Notes: a model not told the origin generated them from the letters alone. Shown: positions 29,802-41,300, counted from the stretch's first letter. The stretch is 64,000 nt of DNA from CAVWZH01 sp963765285 (GCA_963765285.1 CAVXVR010000003.1:1-64000); one strand, 5' to 3'. A program made the numbers and translations.

Positions 29802-31208
29802 CTACGCGCCGGCGGAGAGCTTGTGGCTCTTGGTTTGGGCGATGCCGTACTGACGGATCTTGTAAAGCAGCGCCTTGTAGCTGATCTGAAGCAGTGCCGC
29901 CGCCTGTTTGCGATTCCAGTTGGTTTGCTCGAGGGCCAGCTTGATGGCCTCGGCTTCGGCTCCATCCTTGGCGCTGCGGGCCAGAGACTTCAGGCCTCCG
30001 CCCGCGTCAGGCGGAGCATGAGGAGTCAGATCGAAGCGGGCGCCGCTGCCGTCCGTCTTGGGATGAAGTTCGTTGACCGCAAGCTTCTCATCTCCCAGCA
30101 CCAGATACCGCTTCACGAAATTATTCAGTTCGCGCAGATTGCCCGGCCAGTTGTAGTCCTGGCAGGCCTTAAGCAGTTCAGTCGATAAAGGCAGTGACGG
30201 CCGGGCATATTGCTCCGACATGCGTGACATGAAGTGCTTCAAGAGAATCGGGATTTCTTCTTTGCGCTCTCGCAGCGGCGGAATCTGCAGCGTGAACGCA
30301 TTCAGGCGGTAGTACAAGTCTTCGCGCAGGCGCTTGGTGGCCAGCGCTTCCGGAATGTTGATGTTGGTGGCGGCCAGAATGCGCACGTCCACCTTGATCA
30401 GGGAACGGCTGCCGAGGCGCGAGAACTGCTGGTCCTGCAGAACATGCAGCAACTTGGCCTGCAGGCTGGGCGGCATCTCGCCAATTTCGTCCAGAAGAAT
30501 CGTGCCCTTGTTGCATAACTCAAATTTCCCGGGCTTGGCGTGGTTCGCGCCGGTAAACGCGCCCGCTTCGTAGCCGAACAATTCGCTTTCCAGCAGGTCG
30601 GCGGGAACTGCTGCGCAATTCACTTTCAGGAAGGTGCGATGCGAGCGCGGCGACAATTTGTGGATGAGGTGGGCGACGACTTCTTTCCCGGTTCCGCTTT
30701 CTCCGAGCAATAGAACCGGGATATCGACGTTGGCCACGAGCGCGGCCTGAGAACGGATCTTGCGCATGACCGGGCTAGCGGCGACAAAGAATATGTCTTC
30801 GTAAAGCTCTTCCACTTCACCCGGATAGTTCTGAGAATTGGTGCCCAGGCATTGATCAATGACGGCGTCGAGTTCCGCTTTTTCAAATGGCTTGGTCAGA
30901 TAGTCGTGCGCGCCCAAACGGATTGCCTGCACCACCTTGCGGGTATCGCTGACGCAGGAGAGCATGACCACCTTCACTCCCGGCCGCAACTGGCGCAACT
31001 GCTCCAGGGTCTGCAAGCCGTCGATGCCCGGCATCAGGACATCCAGCAGTACGAGATCTGGAACCAGGCCCTTCTGCACACGGGCCACAGCCTCTTCCCC
31101 GGTCGAGGCAGTCTCGACCTTGTATTCATCCACCTCGAGCAACGTGCGGATGTAGCGAAGCATGCCGGGTTCGTCATCAACCAGTAGGATATTGGCGGTA
31201 TCAGTCAT
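29802..31208 (-). CDS. NtrC-family sigma-54-dependent response regulator
   Basis: 468 residues: receiver (7-120; Asp in LLDVLMPGIDG, Lys in YLTKPFE), AAA+ sigma-54 interaction domain (about 140-375; Walker A GESGTGKE, GAFTGA loop intact, Walker B TILLDEIGE, RLREDLYYRL), and Fis-type helix-turn-helix (about 420-455; NWNRKQAAALLQISYKALLYKI). It activates sigma-54 promoters when phosphorylated. ATGA overlap with the upstream kinase makes the pair a two-component system. The HTH closely resembles that of the receiver-less paralogue at 33-34.1 kb, so both may see related DNA sites. Confidence 0.93.
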   Translation of the reverse strand: MTDTANILLVDDEPGMLRYIRTLLEVDEYKVETASTGEEAVARVQKGLVPDLVLLDVLMPGIDGLQTLEQLRQLRPGVKVVMLSCVSDTRKVVQAIRLGAHDYLTKPFEKAELDAVIDQCLGTNSQNYPGEVEELYEDIFFVAASPVMRKIRSQAALVANVDIPVLLLGESGTGKEVVAHLIHKLSPRSHRTFLKVNCAAVPADLLESELFGYEAGAFTGANHAKPGKFELCNKGTILLDEIGEMPPSLQAKLLHVLQDQQFSRLGSRSLIKVDVRILAATNINIPEALATKRLREDLYYRLNAFTLQIPPLRERKEEIPILLKHFMSRMSEQYARPSLPLSTELLKACQDYNWPGNLRELNNFVKRYLVLGDEKLAVNELHPKTDGSGARFDLTPHAPPDAGGGLKSLARSAKDGAEAEAIKLALEQTNWNRKQAAALLQISYKALLYKIRQYGIAQTKSHKLSAGA

Positions 31209-32212
31209 TTCACTTTCCCCTTGCTAGCAACACTGGGCGTGGGTTTGAGGGGAATGATGAAGCAGAACTTGCACCCGGTGCCGGTTTCACTCTCCACCCA
31301 AATCTTGCCGCCCATGGCGTTGACCAGTCTGCGGGCAATCGCCAAGCCCAGGCCCATGCCTTCCGCCTGGCTGTCATTTTGCGGCAAGCGAAAAAAATCG
31401 TCGAATACTTCGATGTGATACTCGGCGGGAATGCCCGGCCCGGTATCGGAGACGCTCACTTTCACAGAGTTGGGGAGAGGGGTATTCTGCCGGCGCCGTT
31501 CGCTGGGAACGTCACCCGAAGTGGGGCTGCGGCGTTCCCACATGTGCGGTTCGGCGTGCAGCCAGACCGTGCCACTGGCGGGCGTGAACTTGGAAGAGTT
31601 TTCCAACAGATTCGACACCACGCGCTGAATCTTTGCCGAGTCAAACGAGAAGGGCGTCAACTTGTCATTTGCCAGGAAGTACAGCGCGAGCCCTTTTTCC
31701 TGGAAACGGTACGACCATAAGCGGCAGACCTCGGAAAGACAGGCGTTCAAATCAGCGATCTGATAATGCATTTTCAGCTCGCCGGTTTCAAGCACACTGA
31801 AACTGAGGAAATCCTGAATAAAGTGCTGCAAGCGCTGCCCGCTGGAGTGCATGTCCTGCAGGATTTCACGTTGCCGGACGTTGAGCGCCCCCAACTTCTC
31901 GCTGCGCAACAGTTCGATATATCCATTCAGAATCGCCAGCGGTGTCTTAAGGTCGTGGGTCGCCGAAGCCAGGGCATTGGTGGTACGCAGGAAGCGCTCG
32001 CGCAATTGGGTAAACTGCGCCAGCAGATCCTGGTAACTGGGAGCCTCCGCATTGACGGCTTTGGCCGTGGCTAACGTGGCCTCAGTAGCCCCTGGTTCAG
32101 CAGGCGGGTACGTCTTTTCTGGCGCTGACCCCATAATTGGAAAATTCGTGGTTTGGCGGAGTGGGGAGGGGACAACGACGGCCAAATCTTCAGTAGGGAA
32201 ATCGTAGGACAT
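31205..32212 (-). CDS. soluble sensor histidine kinase
   Basis: 335 residues, no membrane segment. HisKA with phospho-His in SATHDLKTPLAIL (about 97), N box NLLENSSKF (about 213), G1 DTGPGIP (about 265), G2 GMGLGLAIARRL (about 295). The N-terminal ~70 residues are low-complexity with no recognised sensor domain. ATG 32212 has AGAGGG seven bases upstream; a longer frame to 32242 is less likely. The stop overlaps the start of the NtrC-type regulator. What it senses is not visible; it may need a partner protein. Confidence 0.9.
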   Translation of the reverse strand: MSYDFPTEDLAVVVPSPLRQTTNFPIMGSAPEKTYPPAEPGATEATLATAKAVNAEAPSYQDLLAQFTQLRERFLRTTNALASATHDLKTPLAILNGYIELLRSEKLGALNVRQREILQDMHSSGQRLQHFIQDFLSFSVLETGELKMHYQIADLNACLSEVCRLWSYRFQEKGLALYFLANDKLTPFSFDSAKIQRVVSNLLENSSKFTPASGTVWLHAEPHMWERRSPTSGDVPSERRRQNTPLPNSVKVSVSDTGPGIPAEYHIEVFDDFFRLPQNDSQAEGMGLGLAIARRLVNAMGGKIWVESETGTGCKFCFIIPLKPTPSVASKGKVK

Positions 32213-32484
32213 AGTTTTCCCTCTGTCAAACACAAAATGCAACTAAGCAGGCATAGAAAGGAAAAGTCTTGCACTCGCAAACTCATTGCCTGATTGGGGA
32301 AAGAGCCACTCGTGGGAGAACAAATTACGAATACTTGTGGGGTAGAAGGGGCCTAGCGCGGTGCCTTTAAGGGAATCAATGGCAGGTCGCCGAGTTTTGC
32401 CTAGGAATGGGCCGGAGTTACACGCCAGGTTTGGCCCCTAAGGTGCTCGAAAGTATGGGTTAAGTCGATTCCCAAGAGGCGGCA

Positions 32485-32853
32485 TTGAGCCGACGAAAGC
32501 CGGAAACCGAGCGCCGCAAGTGGCCACGTCTGCCACTTGCGATCCCCGTGTTTGTACGCAGTCGCGATGAAAAGGGCAAGGAGTTCCTTGAGTTCGCGAC
32601 CGCGCTCAATATCTCGGCGGTGGGGGCCCTTGTGGCCGTTCGCCGTGCCTTGCCGCGTTCGGCGCAGGTTTTGCTCGAGATCCCCAGCGCTCCATTGAGC
32701 GCATTGCCGACTTTGCCGAAGGCGTCGCGAACCCTGCGCGCCCGCGCCGTTCGTGTCACCCACACCGAGGGCTACCATCTGGTTGGCTTGAAGTTCTCCC
32801 ATCCTCTGCTCCATCAGACCCCGAGGAACGCCGTCGCCAGGACGGAAAGTTGA
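32485..32853 (+). CDS. PilZ-domain protein
   Basis: 122 residues. Both c-di-GMP-binding signatures of PilZ are present: RKWPR (RxxxR, about 11-15) and NISAVG (N/DxSxxG, about 43-48). No other domain. TTG start at 32485 fits the family; there is no better ATG. Divergent from the histidine kinase (272 bases between) and 220 bases upstream of an orphan sigma-54 activator, which suggests a link between c-di-GMP and this regulatory block; that link is inferred. Confidence 0.75.
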   Translation: MSRRKPETERRKWPRLPLAIPVFVRSRDEKGKEFLEFATALNISAVGALVAVRRALPRSAQVLLEIPSAPLSALPTLPKASRTLRARAVRVTHTEGYHLVGLKFSHPLLHQTPRNAVARTES

Positions 32854-33073
32854 TTCTCCCTTGTGAAAAAGTTTTCTCATGCTCTCGAGGGACGAACGGG
32901 CGGTTCTGGGCCTTTTCCGCTGCCGCTTCCCATCAATCCCACCATTGCGTAATCCACTGAATAATAATCAGTTAGACCATCAATCGGAAGGGTTAGCGTA
33001 TTCCGTCTCACTTTGGCTCTCAGGGTGCATCAAAGAGCACCGAGCAAGTGGCCGCCGGGTCGGCAGGAAACCC

Positions 33074-34138
33074 ATGACAAGTACAAGTTCGGTGAGTTCG
33101 CTGGTGTCGTCCATCGGAGACATTCCTCCCGAGGCCATAGTCTTCGGCCGGTCCGAGAGCATGCAAGCCCTGCGCGAGCGTATGGACAAAGTCGCCAGCG
33201 CCAACGTGCCAGTCCTGATCCAGGGCGAAAGCGGCACTGGCAAAGACATTGTGGCGCGGATGATCCACGGGCTCTCGCCCTGGCGAACTGGGCCTTACGT
33301 CAAGGTCAACTGCCCAGCCATACCAGGAACTTTGCTGGAAAGCGAGCTTTTCGGCTACGAGAAAGGCGCCTTCACGGGGGCCTACGGCATGAAACCCGGG
33401 CGGGTGGAACTGGCTCACCGCGGAACGCTGTTCCTTGATGAAATTTCTGAACTGGATTTGGGTTTGCAGTCGAAACTGCTGCAACTCTTGCAGGACGGGC
33501 AATTCTGCCGTATCGGCGCGCAGGAGGACAAGAAAGTCGAAGTGCGCGTGGTGTGCGCCACCAACCGCCAGCTGGAGCGGGAAATCGAAACCGGAACCTT
33601 CCGCCAGGATCTCTACTACCGCATCAACGTAGTGAATCTCCAACTGCCTCCGTTGCGGGAACGGCGCGGCGACATTCCCGAGTTGTCGGCCTATTTTCTG
33701 GAGTTCTACAACCGCAAGTACAATTGCCGAGCGCGCGATCTGTCAGGCGAGTTGATGTCGTCTTTGCAGAAGTATCATTGGCCGGGCAACATCCGCGAAC
33801 TGGAAAATCTGGTTAAGCGATACGTGATTCTGGGCAACGAGGACGTAATCAGCAGCGACTTAGTCGCCCGCGAGCAGGAGTACTTCAACCCCGACATCAA
33901 TCTCGATGGCCCGATCTCACTGAAGAAGCTGACCCGGCAGGCCACGCGGGAACTGGAACGCAAAGTTATCCTCAAAGTACTGCAAGCCCACCACTGGAAC
34001 CGCAAACAAGCGGCCCGCGCGTTGAGCATCAGTTACCGGGCCCTGCTGTACAAGATCCGCGATGCGGGCCTGCCGGCCAATCGCTCCACGCGCCGGCGAG
34101 TCGAGCCCGTGGTCAATCCGAGTGCGGCAGCGGATTGA
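33074..34138 (+). CDS. sigma-54-dependent activator without receiver domain
   Basis: 354 residues. Begins almost directly with the AAA+ domain (Walker A GESGTGKD, GAFTGA, LFLDEISELD, FRQDLYYRINVV) and ends in a Fis-type HTH (HHWNRKQAARALSISYRALLYKI). The first ~25 residues are Ser/Thr-rich, with no receiver, PAS or GAF. Start at ATG 33074 has AGGAAA upstream; an open frame extends to 32879 but carries no domain. Such proteins resemble PspF and are controlled by a partner protein or are constitutive. Closest visible relative is the NtrC-type regulator 2 kb away. Confidence 0.9.
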   Translation: MTSTSSVSSLVSSIGDIPPEAIVFGRSESMQALRERMDKVASANVPVLIQGESGTGKDIVARMIHGLSPWRTGPYVKVNCPAIPGTLLESELFGYEKGAFTGAYGMKPGRVELAHRGTLFLDEISELDLGLQSKLLQLLQDGQFCRIGAQEDKKVEVRVVCATNRQLEREIETGTFRQDLYYRINVVNLQLPPLRERRGDIPELSAYFLEFYNRKYNCRARDLSGELMSSLQKYHWPGNIRELENLVKRYVILGNEDVISSDLVAREQEYFNPDINLDGPISLKKLTRQATRELERKVILKVLQAHHWNRKQAARALSISYRALLYKIRDAGLPANRSTRRRVEPVVNPSAAAD

Positions 34139-34334
34139 TCGTTCGTTGTGCACTTCCTACGCTGAAAATATCGCCCAGATTATCTGCTTCGATGTATAAT
34201 CACGATCGTTTTACGGCGCTTTCCCCAGTGCCGTTCTGATGATTTTGCGAGATCAGGACGCAGGCTCCTAGTGAGCCGAATTGTCTAACTGGATTGAAGG
34301 GTGCATACTAGCGCCCTTTGGTGAGGTGTGCGCC

Positions 34335-36318
34335 ATGTCTCGGGCCCAGGTTCTCCGCAGTTCCCTTCTGCTGTTACTCGTTCTCGGCCTTTCTGCGTCC
34401 TATTGCGCAGCCGGCATAGGATTCCAGCCGGTCTCGCATGAAGAATTGAAAATGACCGGGCGATCCCCATGCGCCGGGAGCGTCAGCCATCATTCTCTAC
34501 CATCAAGTGGACCGGGACGATAACATCCATACCGGCCACGAAGATCAATACTTTCGCATCAAGATTCTCACCGAAGAGGGACGCAAGTACGCCAACGTAG
34601 AAATCCCATTCTACAGAGTGACCGAAGACAATATCGCCAACCTGAAAGGCCGCACGATAAGGCCGGATGGTTCGATTGTTAATTTCGACGGCAAAGTCTT
34701 CAAGAAGTGGATCGAGAAGGCACAGGGGCTGAAGCACCTCGCAATGACCTTCACCCTACCCGAGGTTCAGGTCGGAAGCATCATCGAGTACTACTACACC
34801 ATCGACCTGAGCGAACACTACTTCTACGATTCGCACTGGCAACTCAGTGAGGAGCTGTTTACCAGGAGCGCCAAGTTCTCCCTAAAACCCTTCGATCCTG
34901 ACTATGAAAAGCTGAGCCTGCGCTGGGTGTGGAGCGCGCTGCCGGAGGGCACGGCTGCGCCCCAACAGGGACCGGACCGTATCGTCCGGCTGGAAGCGCA
35001 TAACATTCCGGGGTTCCAGACAGAAGATTTTATGCCCCCTGAAGACGAGTTAAAGGCGCGAGTGGATTTTATTTATAGCTGGGGTGCGTTTGAACCGGAC
35101 GCCGACAAGTTTTGGAGAAGTGCTGGGAAGAAGCTTAACGGCGAATTGGAGAGTTTTGTCGGCAAGCACAAGGCCATGGAAGAGGCGGTGGGACAAATCG
35201 TATCGCCAAACGACGCTCCTGAGGTGAAACTGCGGAAGATTTATGCCCGGGTCCAGCAGGTCCGCAACACCACCTACGAGGTGCAGAAGACAAAGCAGGA
35301 GGAAAAACGGGCGAAAGAAAAACCATTGGGTAACGTTGAGGAAATATGGAAGCGTGGTTACGGCGACGGCAAAGACCTCACCTGGCTCTATCTTGCCTTG
35401 GTTCGTGCCGCCGGCTTTGAAGCATACGGCTGCTGGGTGGCAGACCGCCAGCACTACTTCTTCACCCCTAAGACCGAGGAGAGCTACAAGCTTGATGCCA
35501 ATGTCGTTCTGGTGAAACTTAACGGGAAAGACCTTTACCTCGATCCCGGCGGGGCTTTCACGCCCTTCGGATTGCTGGCCTGGTCGGAAACCGGAACTAC
35601 GGGCTTGCGCCTGGATAAAGATGGCGGATCCTGGATCCAGACACCCCTCCCTCCCAGCTCGGACTCTGTGGTCGAACGCAAGGCCAAGCTCAAACTTTCC
35701 GAGACCGGTGACCTGGAAGGAAAACTGACCTTGACGTATACCGGGTTGGAGGGCATGTACTGGAGGCTGCGCGAGCGGAACACTGACGATGTGGAACGCA
35801 AGAAGTTCCTGGAAGACCATGTAAAGGAACAGGTGCCGGCAGCGATTGAAGTAGAGCTGACGAATAAGCCGGACTGGAGCAGTTCGGAGCCTCCGCTGGT
35901 CGCGGAATTCGATATCAAAATCCCGGGCTGGATATCAGGCGCGGGCAAGCGGGCTATCATGCCGGTCGGCATTTTCAGTGCTCCTGAAAAGCATCTCTTT
36001 GACCATGTCAACCGGGTCCATCCCATCTACTTCGAATATCCCTTCGAGAAAGTGGATGACGTAACCATTGATCTGCCCGCGGGCTGGCAGGTGAGCAGCC
36101 TTCCCGCGGCGCAGAACAATGACAGCCATGTCGTTCTCTATGCACTTAAGGTCGACAACGACAAGGGCACATTGCACCTCTCCCGTAAGCTGAAAGTAGA
36201 CATTTTCTCTCTGGAAACGAAGTACTATCCGGCGCTGCGAAGTTTTTTTGAAGGGGTCAAAACGGGTGACGACGAACAGATTGTGTTGCAACCGGGCGCG
36301 GCCTCCGCGAGCAATTAG
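34335..36318 (+). CDS. DUF3857/transglutaminase-like protein with degenerate active site, frameshifted
   Basis: About 660 residues after removing one G at ~34460 (GGG to GG), which joins the signal peptide frame (SSLLLLLVLGLSASYCAAG) to the DUF3857 domain through MTGDPHAPGA. Domains: DUF3857 (about 60-230), transglutaminase-like core (about 270-420), C-terminal beta domain. The core has YGDGKD where active enzymes have YGDCKD, so the nucleophilic Cys is Gly (codon GGC at 35368). The catalytic His position aligns with Ala in LDANVV, while the Asp in LYLDPGG is kept. Probably a non-catalytic paralogue of the next gene, which starts inside its 3' end. Confidence 0.8.
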
Positions 36319-38305
36319 GCAGCAAGTCCCGCAAGTTATCTTGTGGATCGCGGTTTGCGTCCTGGCCTGTGTCCCTCAGGCCAGCGCGGGGGACGCTCCG
36401 TCGTGGATGCATGCTCTGGTGGGTATGCCTCTGCCTTCGTACGACGAAAAGACGGACGCGGTTCTGCTTTACTCCGAGACGAATGTTACCGTGGTTTCGA
36501 GCGACAAGATCAAGACGCATGTCCGCAAGGCGTACAAGATTCTGCGGCCCAACGGGCGTGAGCACGGCGTGTTCGGAGTTCCCTTCAACCCCCAGACGAA
36601 AATTACCACCCTGCATGGCTGGTGCATTCCGGCCCAAGGCAAGGATTACGAGGTCAAAGACAAAGATGCTCTAGATGTATCGCCGCCCAATATCGAAGGC
36701 GGCGAGTTGGTCAGCGACGTAAAGTACAGACTCCTGCGCATTCCGGCTCCGGACCCGGGCAACATCATCGGCTATGAGTATGAAACCGAGGAGCATCCGC
36801 TGGTGCTGCAGGACGGTTGGGATTTTCAAGGGCTGGACCCGGTCAGGGAAAGTCACTACTCGCTGCAGCTTCCATCGGGGTGGGAGTACAAGGTTGCGTG
36901 GTTAAACCATCCTGAGGTTCAACCGAAGGAGGCGGGCAACAATTTGTGGCAATGGACGGTGGGCGACGTGCCGGGAATCCGCAGAGAGCAGGATATGCCG
37001 CCTTTCGAAGGAGTCATGGGACAGATGGTGGCGACGTTCTTTCCGGCGGGTGGTCCGTCGGTAAGCAACGGGTTCAGCAACTGGCGCGAGATGGGCACGT
37101 GGTACTGGAACCTGGAGCGCGGACGGAGTGACGCGTCTCCGGAAATCAAGCAGGAGGTGGCCGCACTCACCGCGGGTAAAACCACCTCTCTGCAAAAAAT
37201 GCAGGCGCTGGCCCAATTTGTGCAGCGCGACATTCGCTACGTGGCGATTGAACTCGGCATAGGGGGCTGGCAGCCCCATCCGGCAACGGAGGTTTTTTCT
37301 CACCGCTACGGCGACTGCAAAGATAAAGCGACGCTGATGAGGTCGATGCTTCAGGAGATCGGTGTGGATTCGTATCAGGTGGCGATCAACACTGCCCGCG
37401 GTTCGATTACGCCGGGGACGCCGGCCTATCGGGGATTCGATCATCAGATCATCGGAATCCGGCTGCCCGACGGAGTCAAAGACCCCTCGTTGATTGCCAC
37501 ATGGCACGATGCCAAGCTGGGTACTATTTTGTTCTTCGATCCAACGAACGAATACATTCCCTTCGGGCAGATTCCCGGATATCTTCAGGCCAACTACGGA
37601 CTACTGATCACTCCTGATGGCGGCGAAATGATGTCGTTGCCGCAGCAGCCGTCCGCCATGAACAGCATTCGGCGCAACGCCAAAATGACCCTGGACCCGG
37701 CGGGCAGGTTGACCGGCGAAGTACAGGAAGTCCGGATGGGTGACCGGGCCTCTTCGGTGCGCGAGCGTTTGCGTACAGTAACCAGCGATGCCGACCGCGT
37801 AAAGCCCATCGAGAGCCTGCTGGCCAGTTCGCTGCCCAGTTTTCGCATCGCCAGGGCAAGCGTCGTCAATTTGGAAAAGACCGATCAGCCTTTTGAGTTC
37901 CACTATTCATTCGAGTCGGAGAACTACGCCAAGAATGCCGGCGGACTTTTGCTGGTACGGCCACGAGTCATAGGGAGCAAGGGCAGTGGCATTCTCGAGA
38001 CGAAAGAGCCGCGGAAGTTCCCCGTTGAGTTTGAAGGACCGGCGCAGGACACCGACATTTTTGAGATCGCAATGCCGCCCGGTTATACCGTGGACGACTT
38101 GCCTCCGCCGGTCGACGCCGATTTCGGCTTCGCGAGCTATCACTCCAAGTCTGAAGTGACTGGAAATGTGATCCGCTACACTCGCACGTTCGAAGTGAAG
38201 GAGTTGAGCGTTCCGGTGAGCAAGGCCGACGAGCTGAAGAAGTTTTACCGGATCATTGCTTCGGACGAACGGAACACGGCAGTTCTGAAGCTGGCTTCGC
38301 AGTAG
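36266..38305 (+). CDS. DUF3857/transglutaminase-like protein with intact Cys-His-Asp triad
   Basis: About 680 residues. Signal-like segment (VILWIAVCVLACVPQASAG), DUF3857 (about 50-230), transglutaminase core with Cys in YGDCKDKA (37316-37318), His in FDHQIIGI and Asp in FFDPTNEYIPFG, then a C-terminal beta domain. Start uncertain: GTG 36266 or TTG 36248 overlap the preceding gene, and no clear ribosome site is seen. Family members are exported or membrane-linked and may cleave or crosslink proteins. Paired with the inactive paralogue upstream, so the two may form a complex. Confidence 0.82.
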   Translation: MTTNRLCCNRARPPRAIRQQVPQVILWIAVCVLACVPQASAGDAPSWMHALVGMPLPSYDEKTDAVLLYSETNVTVVSSDKIKTHVRKAYKILRPNGREHGVFGVPFNPQTKITTLHGWCIPAQGKDYEVKDKDALDVSPPNIEGGELVSDVKYRLLRIPAPDPGNIIGYEYETEEHPLVLQDGWDFQGLDPVRESHYSLQLPSGWEYKVAWLNHPEVQPKEAGNNLWQWTVGDVPGIRREQDMPPFEGVMGQMVATFFPAGGPSVSNGFSNWREMGTWYWNLERGRSDASPEIKQEVAALTAGKTTSLQKMQALAQFVQRDIRYVAIELGIGGWQPHPATEVFSHRYGDCKDKATLMRSMLQEIGVDSYQVAINTARGSITPGTPAYRGFDHQIIGIRLPDGVKDPSLIATWHDAKLGTILFFDPTNEYIPFGQIPGYLQANYGLLITPDGGEMMSLPQQPSAMNSIRRNAKMTLDPAGRLTGEVQEVRMGDRASSVRERLRTVTSDADRVKPIESLLASSLPSFRIARASVVNLEKTDQPFEFHYSFESENYAKNAGGLLLVRPRVIGSKGSGILETKEPRKFPVEFEGPAQDTDIFEIAMPPGYTVDDLPPPVDADFGFASYHSKSEVTGNVIRYTRTFEVKELSVPVSKADELKKFYRIIASDERNTAVLKLASQ

Positions 38306-38327
38306 CCGCCGGCCGGAAGCTTGTCGC

Positions 38328-41300
38328 TCATTGCACGGTCAGCGTCAACTGCTGGGTTCGGGCCGCTTGCGCGGGTGCAGAACCGGAAGTTGCACTGACG
38401 GTGATGGAATAAGTTCCTGCAGGCGTTCCCGTCGTGGTCGTACTCGTGGACCTGCTGCTGCACGCGACCTGGAACAGAATCAGCGAAAAGCTCGCGGTGA
38501 GGAACAAGGCCAGGAAGCCGGCGCGCTGCTTGTTCTTCCCCCCAAATCCCATTCCCAAGAGAGCGAAGCCGAGCAGCGGCACGAAGGCGGCATAAAAGGT
38601 CTTGCCGCTGCGCCACAGGCTGGCGGGGGTGGTGACGCGCGCCGTCGTGCTGATCACCAACTCGCGGCTTTGCGCTCCGCTGCTCAAGTTGGGTATCGAG
38701 GAGCCGTTGGGAAATTGGCATAGCGCGCCCGTCGGCAGACGAGAAGTGCAAGATAGCGAGACAGACTGCGGAATGTTTCCCGTGGGCGTCACCGTCACAT
38801 TCAGCGTGGCCGGAGCGCCGGCTACGACCGGCGGCGGTGCGCTGGGCGAGAGGCTCAGGTTGAAATCGTTGACCGTGGCAGTGGCTGCGATGCTCGGGTT
38901 GTTGCCCAGCAGGATTTGCGCGCTGTCGGTGAGTTGAACCGAGGTGGGGCTGGGGGGATTGGGCGCAACGGGATTAAGTTTGACGGTGACTTCCGCGCTT
39001 TGCCCCGCGTTCAGGGGCCCAAGAATGCACTGCACCGTCAGGTTGACCACGGTATTGGTGCAGGTTCCCGGCGAGGCGCTGGCTGAGTTAAAGGTTGCAC
39101 CGGTGGCGGGCAAAGTGTCGATGACGGTGAAGGTCTGGATCAAGTCGCCATTGTTGATAATCGAGAACTCGAAGTTAACCGGGTTGCCCACACCGACCGG
39201 AAACGGAGAAACGCTGGGCGGAGGGCTAAAGATCAGAGCGGCACTCGGCGTAAGCTTGCTGATAAAGGCGTCGGTGTTGCCTTGCAGTCCGCCGCCATTG
39301 GGCGGGAGCGGATTCTTGGTAGGGAAATTGTGCGAGGCGGTCTCGCCCGCTACGTAAGTGTTGCCCGGACCATCGGTGGCGATACCGGTTCCAAAATCGT
39401 TGGCGGCGCCACCCAGGTAGGTTCCGTAGTTGCCGGAACCAGTCGCCGTGCTGGCCGTCGTGTCTATACGGGAGACAAAGGCATCGGTTCCGCCAGCTCG
39501 GTTCGCTTGAATAATGGGTACGCCCACAATCGGATTCAAGGGGAAATTATCCGAGTTCGTATACCCAGTAATTCTCGCGCCTCCGATGGAGTTCTGCGTC
39601 GAATCCACCGCGATGGCTAAGCCGACGTCAGTTCCGGAGCCGCCGAGATAGGTGAAATAGGCCAGCGGTACCGACAGATCGGTACAGGTCGAACCCGTGC
39701 ATGGATTGCCGAACTTGGCCAAATAGGCGTCGACCTGTCCTCCGAAAGCGCTCTGGAAGGGGGTCGTGCCCGCCGGAATGATGAAGTTTGTCGAAGTAGT
39801 AGAACCAGTGACGTAGGCAGTGAATCCGGTATCGACGGAGACTCCATTGCCCACATCGTCAGCGGTACCACCCAGATAAGTTGAGTAAAGCAGTTGAGCC
39901 CCCGAGGGAGCGGAAAGATTGAATTTGGCGACGAAAGCGTCGGTGTTGGTCGCGGTGTTGGTACAGGTTTGCGTCACGCCGGGCACTGGCGGCGGAGTAT
40001 TCAAGCAACCCTGATACGCGTTTTGAACCGGGAAATCGGTGAGCGCGTTACCGGTCCGCAGATAGTTGGTGGTACCCGTGATGTAGACATTGGCCGCGGT
40101 GTCGGTGGCAATTCCGCCACCCAGGGTCAGGCCGCTATTGGGGTTACCGCCGGCAAAGTAAGTGGAATAAGGCAAACTGAAGAAACCGCTCTGCACCGGA
40201 TCAACCTTGCTCAGGAAAAACCGGTTAGTGCCGCATTGCGGGGCTGCCGGAGGCTGATCGACGGCACTGCACGTCTGAAACCCAGCCAGCGTCGAGGGAA
40301 ACGATGTAGTTCCGGTGGGCACGTCGGTGGACGTGGTTGTGCCGACAACGTAAATCTTGTTGCGGAAGTCCACGGCAACGCCGAAAGCGCTTTCCTTTCC
40401 ATTTCCTGACAAATAGGTGGAATACAAGAGCGTGTCGCCCGTGGGCTTAAGCTGAGTGACGAAGACATGTTGACCAACGTTTGAGGGCGTGAGCTGAAAC
40501 GCGTTGGGGGTGACCGGGAAATCGCCGGACTTGGTGCTTCCCGTCACGTCGACATTCAAGCCGGAATCGACGGCGATACCTGCGCTAAGTTCCAGGTCGC
40601 TTCCGCCCAGGTAAGTGGAAAACAGGATCGTGGAGCCGGTGGAATCGAGCTTGGTGACAAAAATGTCGCTGAGATTGACATTGTTCGGGCAGTTCGTCGG
40701 GTTCGGCGGCGGGGTATCGAGACACGTCTGAAAAGCGGACGTGACCGGGAAATCCAAAGATGTGGTGGTGCCTGCGAGATAAATGCTGGAGGCGGAATCC
40801 ACCGCAACGCCGGGGCAGCCGGCTGTGGGCAAGCCGCTTCCGGTGATGGCCGAGCAGCCCTCATCGCGCGTGCCGCCAAGATAGCTGGAGTAGCCCAGCA
40901 CGGGATCGATAACCAGGGGGCGGTTGGAGTCGTAAGCGCCCAGCTCGAAGGCAACTTCCTGGCGTCCGTGGAGCAGAAATCGCGCCGAAATTGGCTGTTG
41001 CCGGCCGGCGATCTCCTGGTAGACCCGCGGGGCGAATAGCTGCACATCGCCGCCCGACAGGCCGATCAAGAGGTCGCCCTCTTTTTGCAAAATCAGTCTC
41101 TCGGAGCCTTCGAAGCGCAGTACGATTTGCCTGGGATCAGCGCCGGGAGCCACTTCGAAATCGTATTCCAGACGTCCCTGGTTGCCGTAGTAAACCAGGT
41201 CGACTCCGGGATAGATCTGTGCGTAGCGCACCCGCGAAAACTGCGGGATATCGCGATGCCAGCGCGAGGGATCATTGCCGATGAAGTAATTGCTGTGGCC

